From positions 1 to 64,000 of the forward strand of contig NZ_VDOR01000010.1 of the NCBI RefSeq assembly GCF_007666205.1: a stretch of 64,000 nt of DNA. The letters are read 5' to 3'. The DNA comes from Kocuria palustris (GTDB taxonomy: Bacteria > Actinomycetota > Actinomycetes > Actinomycetales > Micrococcaceae). This document shows, piece after piece, positions 1-7,932 of the stretch; the stretch's first letter is position 1, and each line of letters starts with the position of its first letter. The position numbers were made by a program, and so were the translations under genes. Below the pieces are notes generated by a model, which was not told where the DNA came from, searched no databases, and saw only the letters and a program-made list of their open reading frames with translations.

Positions 1-76
1 GGCGATCATCCCCCGGCCTCACGCGTCCCGGCCCCTGCCAATAACGTCATGCCCTCTTACATCTAAGCGCCAGGAG

Positions 77-295
77 ATGGTCCCGGCGATGAGCGCCGAA
101 GGCGCGGCTCTGTCGCGGAAGCGGCTGAGCGGCATCGACGCAGCTCGGGGGCTGGCTCTGATCGGGTTGACCGCTATCCACTACCTGCCCGCCCTGGTGG
201 CCGGGGTGGGCTTAGGAAGCATTACAACTTCCCGGAAACTCCTCGCCAAACATACCCCCGGGGGGGTACTGTCGAGAATGAGGAGGCAACTATGA
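77..295 (+). pseudogene. truncated DUF418/HGSNAT-like membrane acyltransferase, N-terminal remnant
   Basis: Only the first 40 or so residues resemble a family: the stretch around RLSGIDAARGLALIGL followed by AIHYLPAL is the typical first membrane helix of DUF418 or heparan-glucosaminide N-acetyltransferase-like proteins. The gene at 57424 starts the same way (RLLGIDLARAVALLGM). Family members have about 350-400 residues, whereas this frame gives 72. After about position 205 the translation is unrelated and simply runs through the copB promoter to a stop just inside copB. AGGAG at 72-76 precedes ATG codons at 77 and 89; 89 is better spaced. I read this as a gene cut by the insertion or rearrangement that brought in the copper genes. 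Confidence 0.6.
244..274 (+). promoter_or_regulatory. copB1 promoter with CsoR-type operator
   Basis: TACCCCCGGGGGGGTA at 253-268 is a near-palindromic C-tract/G-tract element flanked by A/T, the usual shape of operators bound by the copper-sensing repressor CsoR. It lies between a weak -35-like TCGCCA (244-249) and a -10-like TACTGT (267-272). The same block, starting at CTCGCCAAA, precedes the second copB at 11077-11105, while flanking sequence differs. Copper-induced derepression is inferred. No csoR gene is in the window. Confidence 0.65.
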
Positions 296-2430
296 CGGAT
301 TCGCACGCCCACCACCATGGTGGAACCTCGCCCTTGCGCGAGGCCCCCACCCCCGATCACCCCCACGATTCCCAGGACGAGCACTCGGGTGACGGCGGCC
401 ACGAGGGAAACGGTGACCATGGAGGCCATGGTGGACATGACCACGTCGCCATGTTCCGCCGCTTGTTCTGGATCTCCCTGGTCATCTCGATCCCCACGAT
501 CTTTCTCAGCGGCAGCTTCGCGCACCTGCTGGGCTACCAGTTGCCGGACAACGCACTGATCACCTGGGTCCCCGTGATCCTCGGCACCGTGCTCTACGTC
601 TGGGGCGGCCGCCCGTTCCTGACCGGTGCGGTCGACGAACTCCGGCAGCGCAAACCCGGCATGATGACCCTGATCACCCTGGGCATCTCGGTGGCGTTCT
701 TCGCATCCTGGGGCAGCCACCTCGGGCTGCTGCCACCGGACCTGGAGTTCTGGTGGGAGCTGGCGCTGCTGGTTGTGATCATGCTGCTGGGGCACTGGGT
801 CGAGATGGCGTCTCTGGCCCGCACCTCCAACGCGCTCGATGAGCTCGCGGCCCTGCTGCCCGACGAGGCTGAGGTGCTTGACCCTGACGGCTCGACGCGC
901 ACGGTCGCGCCCTCGGACCTCGCCGTCGGCGACCGCGTGCTTGTCCGCCCGGGCGGACGCATCCCCGCCGATGGTGAGGTGATCGAGGGCGAGGCCGACA
1001 TCGACGAGTCCATGGTCACCGGTGAGTCGGTCCCCGTCCTGCGCGGGCGGGGCGACCGGGTCGTGGCCGGCACTGTGGCGACCGATCGGCCATTCACCCT
1101 CCAGGTCACCGAGATCGGCGAGAACACGGCGCTGGCCGGCATCCAGCGTCTGGTCCAGGACGCTCAGTCTTCCTCGACCCGCGCCCAGCGCCTCGCCGAC
1201 AAGGCGGCGAACCTGCTGTTCTGGTTCGCCCTCCTCGCTGCCGCGATCACCGCCGTCGTGTGGGCGATCCTCGGCACACCCAGCATGGCGCTGGTCCGTG
1301 TTGTCACCGTCCTGGTCATCGCCTGTCCCCACGCTCTGGGGCTTGCGATCCCGCTGGTCGTCTCGATCTCGACCGGACGGGCCGCCCGCCAGGGCATCCT
1401 CGTCTCGGACCGCAAGGCCCTTGAGCTCGTGCGCAGCATCGACACCGTCGTCTTCGACAAGACCGGCACCCTCACCCTCGGCGAGCCCGCTCTGCTGGGC
1501 GTGCAGCTGGCACCAAACGCCCCGGCGGGCATGAACGAGGACCGTCTTGTGGCCCTCGCGGCCGCGACCGAAGCGCAGAGCCAGCACCCTCTGGCGCGGG
1601 CGATCGTGGCCGCCGCACAAGACCGCAACCTTGCCGTGCCGCAGGCCACCGGCCACGACAGCGCGACCGCGGTCGGCGTCTCGGCCACCGTCGAGGGCAC
1701 CGACATCCGCGTCGGTGGCCCCGCACTGCTCAGCCAGGCCGGTGTGGAGCCGCTGTCCACCGATGAATGGGCTCAGGACGGGCGGATCGTTCTGCATGTC
1801 CTCGTAGAGGGCCGAGTTGCCGGGGCCCTAGCCTTGGCCGACGAGGTCCGTCCGGCCGCCCGCGAGGCGATCGAGGCCCTGCACCACCTGGGGATCGAGA
1901 CGGCGATGCTGACCGGCGATGCCCACAACGTAGCCGAGGCCGTTGGCCGCGAATTGGGCATCGACCGCATCGAGGCTCAGGTCCGTCCCGAGGAGAAGAG
2001 CGCCCGGGTCCGCCAGTTGCAGGAACAGGGCAAGAAGGTCGCGATGGTCGGCGATGGTGTGAACGATGCTCCGGCTCTGGCCCAGGCCGATGTCGGGCTC
2101 GCGATCGGCGCCGGAACCGACGTCGCGATCGCCTCGGCCGGGATCATCCTCGCCTCCGAGGATCCGCGCGCGGTGGTCTCGGTCGTGCGGCTCTCGCGCG
2201 CCTCCTACCGCAAGATGGTGCAGAACCTCTGGTGGGCTGCCGGCTACAACTTGATCTCGGTGCCGCTGGCAGCCGGTGTGCTGGCCCCCATCGGGTTCGT
2301 CATGCCCATGGCCATCGGCGCGCTGCTCATGGGCGCCTCCACGGTGGTGGTTGCGCTCAATGCGCAGACGCTGCGCGGCCTCGACCTCACCGCTGAGGGG
2401 TCGGTTGAATGGGCAAAGAATCAGACCTGA
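292..2430 (+). CDS. copB: P1B-3 type copper-translocating ATPase CopB, copy 1
   Basis: 712-residue heavy-metal P-type ATPase that should export copper across the cytoplasmic membrane. The N-terminus (about residues 1-50) is rich in His and Gly and there is no CxxC HMA domain, as expected for CopB rather than CopA. The membrane motif is CPH (345-347), the P1B-3 signature linked to Cu(II)/Ag or Cu(I) export. TGE is at 243-245, the phosphorylated Asp is D389 in DKTGTLT, the HP motif is H432-P433, and GDGVNDAP starts at 587. AGGAGG at 281-286 precedes the ATG by five bases. It is followed by ydhK and csp genes. A second copy (11125) is collinear and about 18 residues longer at the N-terminus. This copy uses more A/T-ending codons, suggesting a different origin. 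Confidence 0.93.
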   Translation: MTDSHAHHHGGTSPLREAPTPDHPHDSQDEHSGDGGHEGNGDHGGHGGHDHVAMFRRLFWISLVISIPTIFLSGSFAHLLGYQLPDNALITWVPVILGTVLYVWGGRPFLTGAVDELRQRKPGMMTLITLGISVAFFASWGSHLGLLPPDLEFWWELALLVVIMLLGHWVEMASLARTSNALDELAALLPDEAEVLDPDGSTRTVAPSDLAVGDRVLVRPGGRIPADGEVIEGEADIDESMVTGESVPVLRGRGDRVVAGTVATDRPFTLQVTEIGENTALAGIQRLVQDAQSSSTRAQRLADKAANLLFWFALLAAAITAVVWAILGTPSMALVRVVTVLVIACPHALGLAIPLVVSISTGRAARQGILVSDRKALELVRSIDTVVFDKTGTLTLGEPALLGVQLAPNAPAGMNEDRLVALAAATEAQSQHPLARAIVAAAQDRNLAVPQATGHDSATAVGVSATVEGTDIRVGGPALLSQAGVEPLSTDEWAQDGRIVLHVLVEGRVAGALALADEVRPAAREAIEALHHLGIETAMLTGDAHNVAEAVGRELGIDRIEAQVRPEEKSARVRQLQEQGKKVAMVGDGVNDAPALAQADVGLAIGAGTDVAIASAGIILASEDPRAVVSVVRLSRASYRKMVQNLWWAAGYNLISVPLAAGVLAPIGFVMPMAIGALLMGASTVVVALNAQTLRGLDLTAEGSVEWAKNQT

Positions 2431-2539
2431 CCCGGGTCGTCAGCGTGGCCATCAATTCTTCGCCAGTCTGTTGTCGCAGGGTTGGCATAGAGACTTTCAG
2501 GCCATCCACGCCTGAAGGAACATCAACGAAGGAGACGAG

Positions 2540-3184
2540 ATGAAGAAGTCCATCTGGACTACCAGCATGGCCGCTACCGCAGCGGCGAGCATGCTCGCGC
2601 TGACCGCCTGCGGAGGCACCGCGGAGGAGGAAGACGCACAACCCGCGCCCTCGCAGACGGCGTCCGAGGCGGCGGCTGCGCCGTCGACATCGTCCGAGTC
2701 ATCGAATATGGACATGGGCATGGGCATGGATCATGGTTCCGGGGGTATGGCCGGGCACAATCCCGAGGGCGGGCCCCCGCCCGAGGGCATCGAGACCGCA
2801 GCCGATCCCACCTATCCGATCGACTCGACGGCGGTTCTCACCGCTGACCACATGCCCGGCATGGCGGGGTCAGAGGCGACGATCTCGGGTGCCTTCGACA
2901 CGACGGCCTACTCGGTGAGCTACACGCCCACAGATGGTGGCGAGCCCGTCGTCGACCACAAGTGGGTCGTGCACGAGGAACTGGAGAACCCCGGTGAGGC
3001 ACCGCTGCCGGAGGGCACCGAGGTCGTGCTGAATGCCGATCACATGCCCGGCATGAACGGCGCCGAGGCGACGATCGAGAGCTCGACCGAGGAGACCGTG
3101 TACATGGTCGACGTCGAGATGGACGGCATGGAGATGACCAACCACAAGTGGTTCGTCGAGAGCGAGCTTCAGCCCGCCCAGTAG
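2540..3184 (+). CDS. YdhK family (DUF1541) lipoprotein, copy 1
   Basis: 214-residue exported lipoprotein. A short basic-hydrophobic signal ends in lipobox LTAC with the lipidated Cys at 24. An acidic, Ser/Ala/Pro-rich linker is followed by a Met/His cluster (MDMGMGMDHGSGGM) and two DUF1541 repeats (about 98-147 and 160-211). Each repeat opens with ADHMPGM and ends with a HKW(V/F)V motif. DUF1541 proteins are often next to copper resistance genes but have no settled biochemical role. The Met/His content and position after copB suggest metal binding outside the membrane, which is inference. Strong RBS AAGGAGA at 2529-2535; 109 bp after copB, probably the same transcript. Confidence 0.88.
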   Translation: MKKSIWTTSMAATAAASMLALTACGGTAEEEDAQPAPSQTASEAAAAPSTSSESSNMDMGMGMDHGSGGMAGHNPEGGPPPEGIETAADPTYPIDSTAVLTADHMPGMAGSEATISGAFDTTAYSVSYTPTDGGEPVVDHKWVVHEELENPGEAPLPEGTEVVLNADHMPGMNGAEATIESSTEETVYMVDVEMDGMEMTNHKWFVESELQPAQ

Positions 3185-3274
3185 GCGCGAAGGGCACAGT
3201 GTTCTGGCTCTCGCGTCTTCACGAACTCTTCATGGCTTCGCTCTTCCGCCTCTCGCCGATCACTGTCTACGGTT

Positions 3275-3310
3275 AACGGAGCGGGTTGATGCCTACCAGC
3301 CCGCTCCGTT
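3275..3310 (+). promoter_or_regulatory. 11-bp perfect inverted repeat in csp leader
   Basis: AACGGAGCGGG (3275-3285) and CCCGCTCCGTT (3300-3310) form a perfect hairpin with a 14-base loop, ending about 11 bases before the RBS of the copper-storage gene. No U-tract follows, so it could be an operator, an RNA structure affecting translation, or a weak terminator of the preceding operon. Confidence 0.5.
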
Positions 3311-3334
3311 CGGATCGACAGAAGGAGCGAGACC

Positions 3335-3745
3335 ATGACTCATCACGTGAGCTCGATGCTGGAGACGTACCCGAAGGATCTCGGCGGCATCGACACCCAG
3401 AAACTGGCCGAATGCATCGAGGCCTGCTTCGAGTGCGCGCAGACCTGCACCGCCTGCGCCGACGCCTGCCTGGCCGAGGACATGGTCGCGGAGCTGACCC
3501 AGTGCATCCGTCTGAACCTGGACTGCGCCGACCTCTGCGAGACCACCGGGAGGGTGCTCTCCCGCCAGACCGGCAACAACATCGACGTCAACCGCGCCGC
3601 GCTCGAAACGTGCCGGACGGCGTGCCGGTCCTGCGCCGAAGAGTGCGAAAAGCACGTGGATATGCATGAGCATTGCCGGGTCTGCGCGGAGGCGTGCCGG
3701 CGCTGCGAGATCGCCTGCGCGGATCTGCTGGCCTCTCTGGATTGA
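3335..3745 (+). CDS. csp: four-helix-bundle copper-storage protein (Csp, DUF326)
   Basis: 136 residues with 18 cysteines arranged as repeated CxxxC and CxxC pairs (for example CIEACFECAQTCTACADAC), the hallmark of Csp proteins. In these, Cys residues line a four-helix bundle and bind many Cu(I) ions. There is no signal peptide, so this is the cytosolic Csp3-like type: a buffer or store for copper inside the cell. AGAAGGAG lies before the ATG. It is the last gene of the copper island, 150 bp after ydhK, with its own leader containing an inverted repeat. Together with CopB (export) and YdhK (outer surface) it would give a three-level copper defence; that division of labour is inferred. Confidence 0.9.
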   Translation: MTHHVSSMLETYPKDLGGIDTQKLAECIEACFECAQTCTACADACLAEDMVAELTQCIRLNLDCADLCETTGRVLSRQTGNNIDVNRAALETCRTACRSCAEECEKHVDMHEHCRVCAEACRRCEIACADLLASLD

Positions 3746-4081
3746 GACCGGCCTGCTCAGACCTTTGTTCGCCTTCCAGCAGGCTGAGGCTTGCCGCAGC
3801 AAGCTGGGGGCGAACCTCAACCGTGGGGGAGATGCCAACGGCGCCAAGCCACAACCAGGTGAGGATGACTGCGCGGTCTACCAGTGGCGTCCGGACCCAG
3901 TAATCCATGGGTCGTGGGTTCGATCCCCACAGGGCCCACTCCTTCTCCGCCGCCCGCTGCGGTGATACTGCTCATCTCGCCGATCTCCTGGGAGCTCCAC
4001 TGGGTCTGGGGGCTTCCGGTGATCGACAGGATCCGTGATCGGGCAGGACGGCCATCGGCAGGCACGACGACGGAGGCGCGG
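3746..4081. other. gene-poor junction between copper island and backbone
   Basis: 336 bases without a convincing gene. It contains a small hairpin CTTGCCGCAGCAAG near 3791-3804 and the tRNA-Thr 3' fragment at 3900-3938. It ends with the GGAGG ribosome binding site of the MFS gene at 4072-4076. An open frame runs through the tRNA fragment into the MFS gene, but that part is a translation of tRNA sequence and not protein. Confidence 0.7.
3900..3938 (+). mobile_element. 3' half of a tRNA-Thr gene, probable attachment-site scar
   Basis: From GTAATCCAT onward the sequence is the 3' half of a threonine tRNA: the last anticodon bases plus AA, the 3' anticodon stem TCCAT, a variable loop GGGTC, a perfect T-arm (GTGGG, TTCGATC, CCCAC), the acceptor strand AGGGCCC and discriminator A. 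The 5' half, including the matching GGGCCCT and ATGGA strands, is absent upstream. Such 3' fragments are left when a tyrosine-integrase element inserts into a tRNA gene. The orientation places the element to the left, covering the copper genes. The intact tRNA-Thr would be outside the window. Confidence 0.7.
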
Positions 4082-5329
4082 ATGATGGCGGTGCAGCAGC
4101 GGTCGGCGGCCGGCGGATCGGGGGCGGCAGGGGTCACCCAGCGGCGCATCGTTCTGGTGCTCGTGCTGGGACAGATCCTGGGTGGGCTCGGCACCGGAGC
4201 GACCTTGAGCCTCGGGGCCCTGCTGATCACCGAGATCTCCGGATCGTCCGCGTGGTCGGGGATGGCCGCGACCATGAGCACGCTGGGGGCCGCCGTCTTC
4301 GCGATGCCGCTGGCGGGTCTCGCCCAGGCACGGGGGCGCCGACGCTCCCTGAGCGCCGGCGCGCTCACCGCGGTGGTCGGGGCGGTCCTGGCCGTGACGG
4401 CCGCGGCGGCGGGCAGCCTGGTCCTGCTGCTGGCCGGCATCCTGCTGATCGGCGCCGCGCAGGCGGTGAACCTCCAGTCGCGGTTCGCGGCCACGGATCT
4501 GGCCTCGGCGGGCAGCCGCGGCAGGGACCTGTCCCTGGTCGTGTGGTCGACAGCGATCGGAGCCGTCGCCGGGCCGAATCTGCTGGGCCCGGGGGAGACG
4601 CTGGGCGGCTGGCTGGGCATGCCCCCGCTGACGGGCGCCCTCGCGATCACCGCCGCGGCGCAGCTGCTGGCGGCCGCCGTCTACCTGACGGGCCTGCGTC
4701 CGGACCCGCTGCTGACGGCCCGCGCTCGCGGCGCCGCGCAGCAGCGCGCGGCAGGGCCCGCGGAGCCGTCGGACAGCCCGTCGGCGAGCCCGTGGCGCGC
4801 GGTGCTCACCGTGGCGCTGAGCCACGCGGTGATGGTCTCGCTCATGTCCATGACGCCCGTGCACCTGCAGGACCACGGGGCCTCGCTGAGCATCATCGGC
4901 CTGACGATCAGCCTCCACATCGCCGGGATGTACGGGCTCTCCCCGGTCTTCGGCATCCTGACGGACCGGGCGGGAGCCCGCTCCACGGTGCTGCTGGGGC
5001 AGGTCCTGCTGGCGGCGGCGCTGGCTCTCTCGCTCCTCGGCGCGGAGTCCTCCGGCGTGGTGACCGCGAGCCTGATCCTGCTGGGGCTCGGCTGGTCGGG
5101 CTCGACGGTCGCGGGGTCGGTGCTGGTCAGCCGCGCCGGGGTGCCCGCACGGCGTCCTCGCATCCAGGGACTGTCCGACACGCTGATGAATCTCTCCGGG
5201 GCCCTGGGCGGCGCGGGCGCCGGGCTGATCCTGGCGGCGGTCGGCTTCAGCGGGCTCGCCGGGTTCCTGCTGATCCCGGTGGGGATCGTCGGGCTCGTGC
5301 AGCTGACCGGCGGGCGCCCGGCCCGCTGA
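4082..5329 (+). CDS. MFS transporter
   Basis: About 415 residues with roughly 12 hydrophobic segments and an MFS loop 2-3-like motif (LAQARGRRRSLSAGAL). A central hydrophilic loop rich in Ala/Pro/Ser separates the two six-helix halves. ATG 4082 (tandem ATG at 4085) is chosen because GGAGG at 4072-4076 is correctly spaced; the frame is open further upstream only through a tRNA fragment. Substrate unknown; resemblance is to drug or small-molecule efflux carriers. It is the first backbone gene right of the probable attachment scar and converges on the UvrA-like gene, 25 bp away. Confidence 0.85.
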   Translation: MMAVQQRSAAGGSGAAGVTQRRIVLVLVLGQILGGLGTGATLSLGALLITEISGSSAWSGMAATMSTLGAAVFAMPLAGLAQARGRRRSLSAGALTAVVGAVLAVTAAAAGSLVLLLAGILLIGAAQAVNLQSRFAATDLASAGSRGRDLSLVVWSTAIGAVAGPNLLGPGETLGGWLGMPPLTGALAITAAAQLLAAAVYLTGLRPDPLLTARARGAAQQRAAGPAEPSDSPSASPWRAVLTVALSHAVMVSLMSMTPVHLQDHGASLSIIGLTISLHIAGMYGLSPVFGILTDRAGARSTVLLGQVLLAAALALSLLGAESSGVVTASLILLGLGWSGSTVAGSVLVSRAGVPARRPRIQGLSDTLMNLSGALGGAGAGLILAAVGFSGLAGFLLIPVGIVGLVQLTGGRPAR

Positions 5330-5354
5330 CGGCTCGGATCACTCCGGGCCCGGG

Positions 5355-7889
5355 TCAGCCGGAGGCGAGGACGTCCTTCAGGTGCGCGCCGGTGGTGCTG
5401 TCCGGCTCCCGGGCGATCTGCGCAGGCGTGCCCGCGGCCACGACCCGTCCGCCGTCCTGGCCGCCGCCCGGGCCCATGTCGATCACGTGGTCGGCATTGG
5501 CGATCATGTCGAGGTCGTGCTCGATCACCAGCACGGTGCCGCCCTGGTCGATGAGCCGCTGGAGGACGCCCAGCAGCACCTCGACGTCGAGCGGGTGCAG
5601 CCCGACCGTGGGCTCGTCGAAGACGAACAGCGTCCCGGCCTGGGTGCGGCCCAGCTCGCTGACCAGGCGCAGGCGCTGGGACTCGCCGCCGGACAGGGCG
5701 GGGGTGGCCTCGCCCAGGGTCAGATAGCCGAGCCCGACGTCGCGCAGGGACTCCAGGCGCCGGCGCACCTTCGGCAGGTCGCCGGCGTGCTCGAGCGCCT
5801 GCACGACGGTCAGCGCCAGGACCTCGGGCAGCGACAGCCCCTGGCCGGCGGAGCCGGGGGCAGACGCTGAGCCGGGGGCAGATGCGGAGCCGGAGGCGCG
5901 GCGATGCTCGGCGGCCTCCGGGGCGTAGCGGCGGCCGTCGCAGTCCGGGCAGTCGATCTCGACGTCGGGAAGGAACTGGACGTCGAGCGTGATCTGACCG
6001 GTGCCCTCGCAGCGCGGGCAGCGCAGCGAGCCGGTGTTGTAGGAGAAGTCGCCCGCTGTCAGCCCGGCCTCCCGCGCGGAGTCCAGACGGGCCCAGGCGC
6101 GGCGCAGCTCGTCCAGGATCCCGGTGTACGTGGCCACGGTGGAGCGCACGTTGATCCCGATGGGCGAGGCGTCCACCACGGTGACGCGCTCGATCCCCTC
6201 GGCCTCGAGCGACGCCACGTGGGCCGGGCGCTCGCTGCGATCCCGGGCCTGCAGGGCGGGGACGAGCGATTCGAGGACCAGCGTGGTCTTGCCGGAGCCG
6301 GAGACCCCGGTGACGGCCGTGAGCCGGCCGCGGGGGATCCGCGCCTCCAGGGCGCGGACCGTGTGGACGGGTCCGGTGGACAGCCGGATGCTGCCGTGGG
6401 CGAAGGTCTCCTGGGCATCGGCGGGCTCCCGCACGCTGATCCGCGAGCGCCCCGTCAGGAACCCGCCGATCTGCGAGTCCGGGTCCGCATCGAGCTCCCG
6501 GGCCGTGCCCTGGGCGACGACCTCGCCGCCGTCGTGCCCGGAGCCCGGGCCGATCTCGATCAGGTGATCCGCGGCGCGCAGGACCAGGGGGTCGTGATCG
6601 ACCATCACGACCGAGTTCCCCTCGTCCAGCAGGTCCTCGATCACGCCCTGCAGGCCGCGGATGTTCGACGGATGCAGGCCGATGGACGGCTCGTCCAGGA
6701 CGTAGAGCACTCCGGTGGTCTCATTGCGCACGGATCGGGCGAGCTGGACGCGCTGGCGCTCGCCGGTGGACAGCGTGGCGGCCGCGCGGTCCAGGGCGAG
6801 ATAGCCCAGCCCCAGGTCGAGCAGGCGCCGCGCCATGTGCCCCAGGGCGTCGGTCAGCGCCCGGGCCATGGAGCGCATGTCCCGGGGCAGGGTCTCGGGG
6901 ACGCCCTCGGCCCATGCGGCGAGCTCGTCCAGGGTCATCGCGGTGGCATCGGCCAGGCCGAGCTCGCCGATCCGGGGTGCGCGGGCCTGCGGGGACAGGC
7001 GCGTGCCCTGGCACTGCGGGCAGGTCAGCTCGTCCAGGAAGCGCTCGACCCGGGCCAGGCGCTTCTCGTCCGACGCGCGCTTGAGCTCCTCCGTCACGGT
7101 CAGCCGGGCGCTGCGGAAGGTGAAGTCGAGGTCGGTGACGCCCTTCTTGGTGGTCACGACGATGTGCTTCTTCTCCTCCGGGCCGTCCAGGACGATGTCC
7201 TTCTCCCAGTCCTCGAGCTCGCGCCACGGCACGTCCGTGCGCACGCCGAACTCCCGGACGATGTCGGGCTGGACGTTGAAGCCGAACATGCGCCAGGGGA
7301 TCACGGCGCCGTCGTCGATCGACAGGTCCGGATCCCGGATCAGCGCGGCGTCGTCGACCTGCCGGATCACGCCGGTCCCCTGGCACTCGGGGCAGGCGCC
7401 CGCGGAGTTGAAGGCCAGGGCCTCCGCGCCCGGCGGGGTGAACTCCACGCCGCACTCCGGGCACACGAGCGGGACCTCGGCGGCCACGTCCAGGGTGGGC
7501 TCGTGCCGATGGCCGTTGGGGCACACGTGCGCGGCGAGCCGGGAGAACATCAGCCGCACCGCGTTGAGCAGCTCCGTGGAGGTGCCGAAGGTGGAGCGCA
7601 CCCCCGGGACGCCCGGGCGCTGCCGCAGTGCGAGCGCCGCGGGCACGTGCGTCACCCGCTCGACGTCCGCGCGGGCGGCCTGGCCCATCCTGCGGCGCGT
7701 GTAGGTGGACAGCGCCTCGACGTAGCGCCGCGAGCCCTCCGCGTACAGCACGCCCATGGCCAGCGACGACTTGCCCGATCCCGAGACCCCGGCGATGCCG
7801 ACGAGCCGGTTCAGGGGGACGTCGACGTCGATGTCCTTGAGGTTGTGCACGCGGGCGCCGCGCACCTGGATCATCTGCGGATCGCTCAT
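5355..7889 (-). CDS. UvrA-like ABC ATPase (UvrA2/DrrC type)
   Basis: 844 residues, shorter than housekeeping UvrA (about 950). Two ABC halves: first Walker A GVSGSGKS at 34-41, second GVSGSGKT near residue 527, signatures LSTGERQR (degenerate) and LSGGESQR, and zinc-type modules ([37 protein letters not shown]). Shortened UvrA paralogs of this type are linked to resistance against DNA-intercalating drugs and to DNA damage tolerance. Whether this one binds UvrB is unknown. A small Ser-Ala-Pro-Gly repeat near residues 667-683 interrupts the C-terminal zinc region. It is not the only UvrA expected in the genome. Confidence 0.88.
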   Translation of the reverse strand: MSDPQMIQVRGARVHNLKDIDVDVPLNRLVGIAGVSGSGKSSLAMGVLYAEGSRRYVEALSTYTRRRMGQAARADVERVTHVPAALALRQRPGVPGVRSTFGTSTELLNAVRLMFSRLAAHVCPNGHRHEPTLDVAAEVPLVCPECGVEFTPPGAEALAFNSAGACPECQGTGVIRQVDDAALIRDPDLSIDDGAVIPWRMFGFNVQPDIVREFGVRTDVPWRELEDWEKDIVLDGPEEKKHIVVTTKKGVTDLDFTFRSARLTVTEELKRASDEKRLARVERFLDELTCPQCQGTRLSPQARAPRIGELGLADATAMTLDELAAWAEGVPETLPRDMRSMARALTDALGHMARRLLDLGLGYLALDRAAATLSTGERQRVQLARSVRNETTGVLYVLDEPSIGLHPSNIRGLQGVIEDLLDEGNSVVMVDHDPLVLRAADHLIEIGPGSGHDGGEVVAQGTARELDADPDSQIGGFLTGRSRISVREPADAQETFAHGSIRLSTGPVHTVRALEARIPRGRLTAVTGVSGSGKTTLVLESLVPALQARDRSERPAHVASLEAEGIERVTVVDASPIGINVRSTVATYTGILDELRRAWARLDSAREAGLTAGDFSYNTGSLRCPRCEGTGQITLDVQFLPDVEIDCPDCDGRRYAPEAAEHRRASGSASAPGSASAPGSAGQGLSLPEVLALTVVQALEHAGDLPKVRRRLESLRDVGLGYLTLGEATPALSGGESQRLRLVSELGRTQAGTLFVFDEPTVGLHPLDVEVLLGVLQRLIDQGGTVLVIEHDLDMIANADHVIDMGPGGGQDGGRVVAAGTPAQIAREPDSTTGAHLKDVLASG
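5836..5890 (-). repeat. in-frame SAPG repeat within the UvrA-like gene
   Basis: The unit GAGCCGGGGGCAGA recurs with small changes (GAGCCGGGGGCAGACGCT, GAGCCGGGGGCAGATGCG, GAGCCGGAGGCG on the + strand), encoding [15 protein letters not shown]. It is a low-complexity insert in a loop and may vary in copy number between strains. Confidence 0.6.
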
Positions 7890-7932
7890 GCGCCCATGAT
7901 CCCGCGCGGGACCGACGGCGCAGCCGGCGGGC

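Noticed and set aside
181-1797. 538-codon open frame antisense to copB1
   Set aside because: Arg/Asp/Gly-rich shadow of the GC-rich coding strand, no family similarity; the same happens opposite many genes here (for example 10840-13338, 60637-63792).
3588-3908. Minus-strand frame at the island edge as an integrase remnant
   Set aside because: Half of it is antisense to csp, and no tyrosine recombinase motif is visible in the rest.
3841-3938. A complete tRNA gene ending at 3938
   Set aside because: T-arm, variable loop and 3' acceptor are present, but no D-arm or matching 5' acceptor (GGGCCCT) and anticodon 5' strand (ATGGA) exist upstream; only the 3' half is real.
3884-4081. N-terminal extension of the MFS protein
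   Set aside because: It is a translation of the tRNA fragment (WVVGSIPTGP is a typical artefact) and has no RBS; GGAGG marks ATG 4082.
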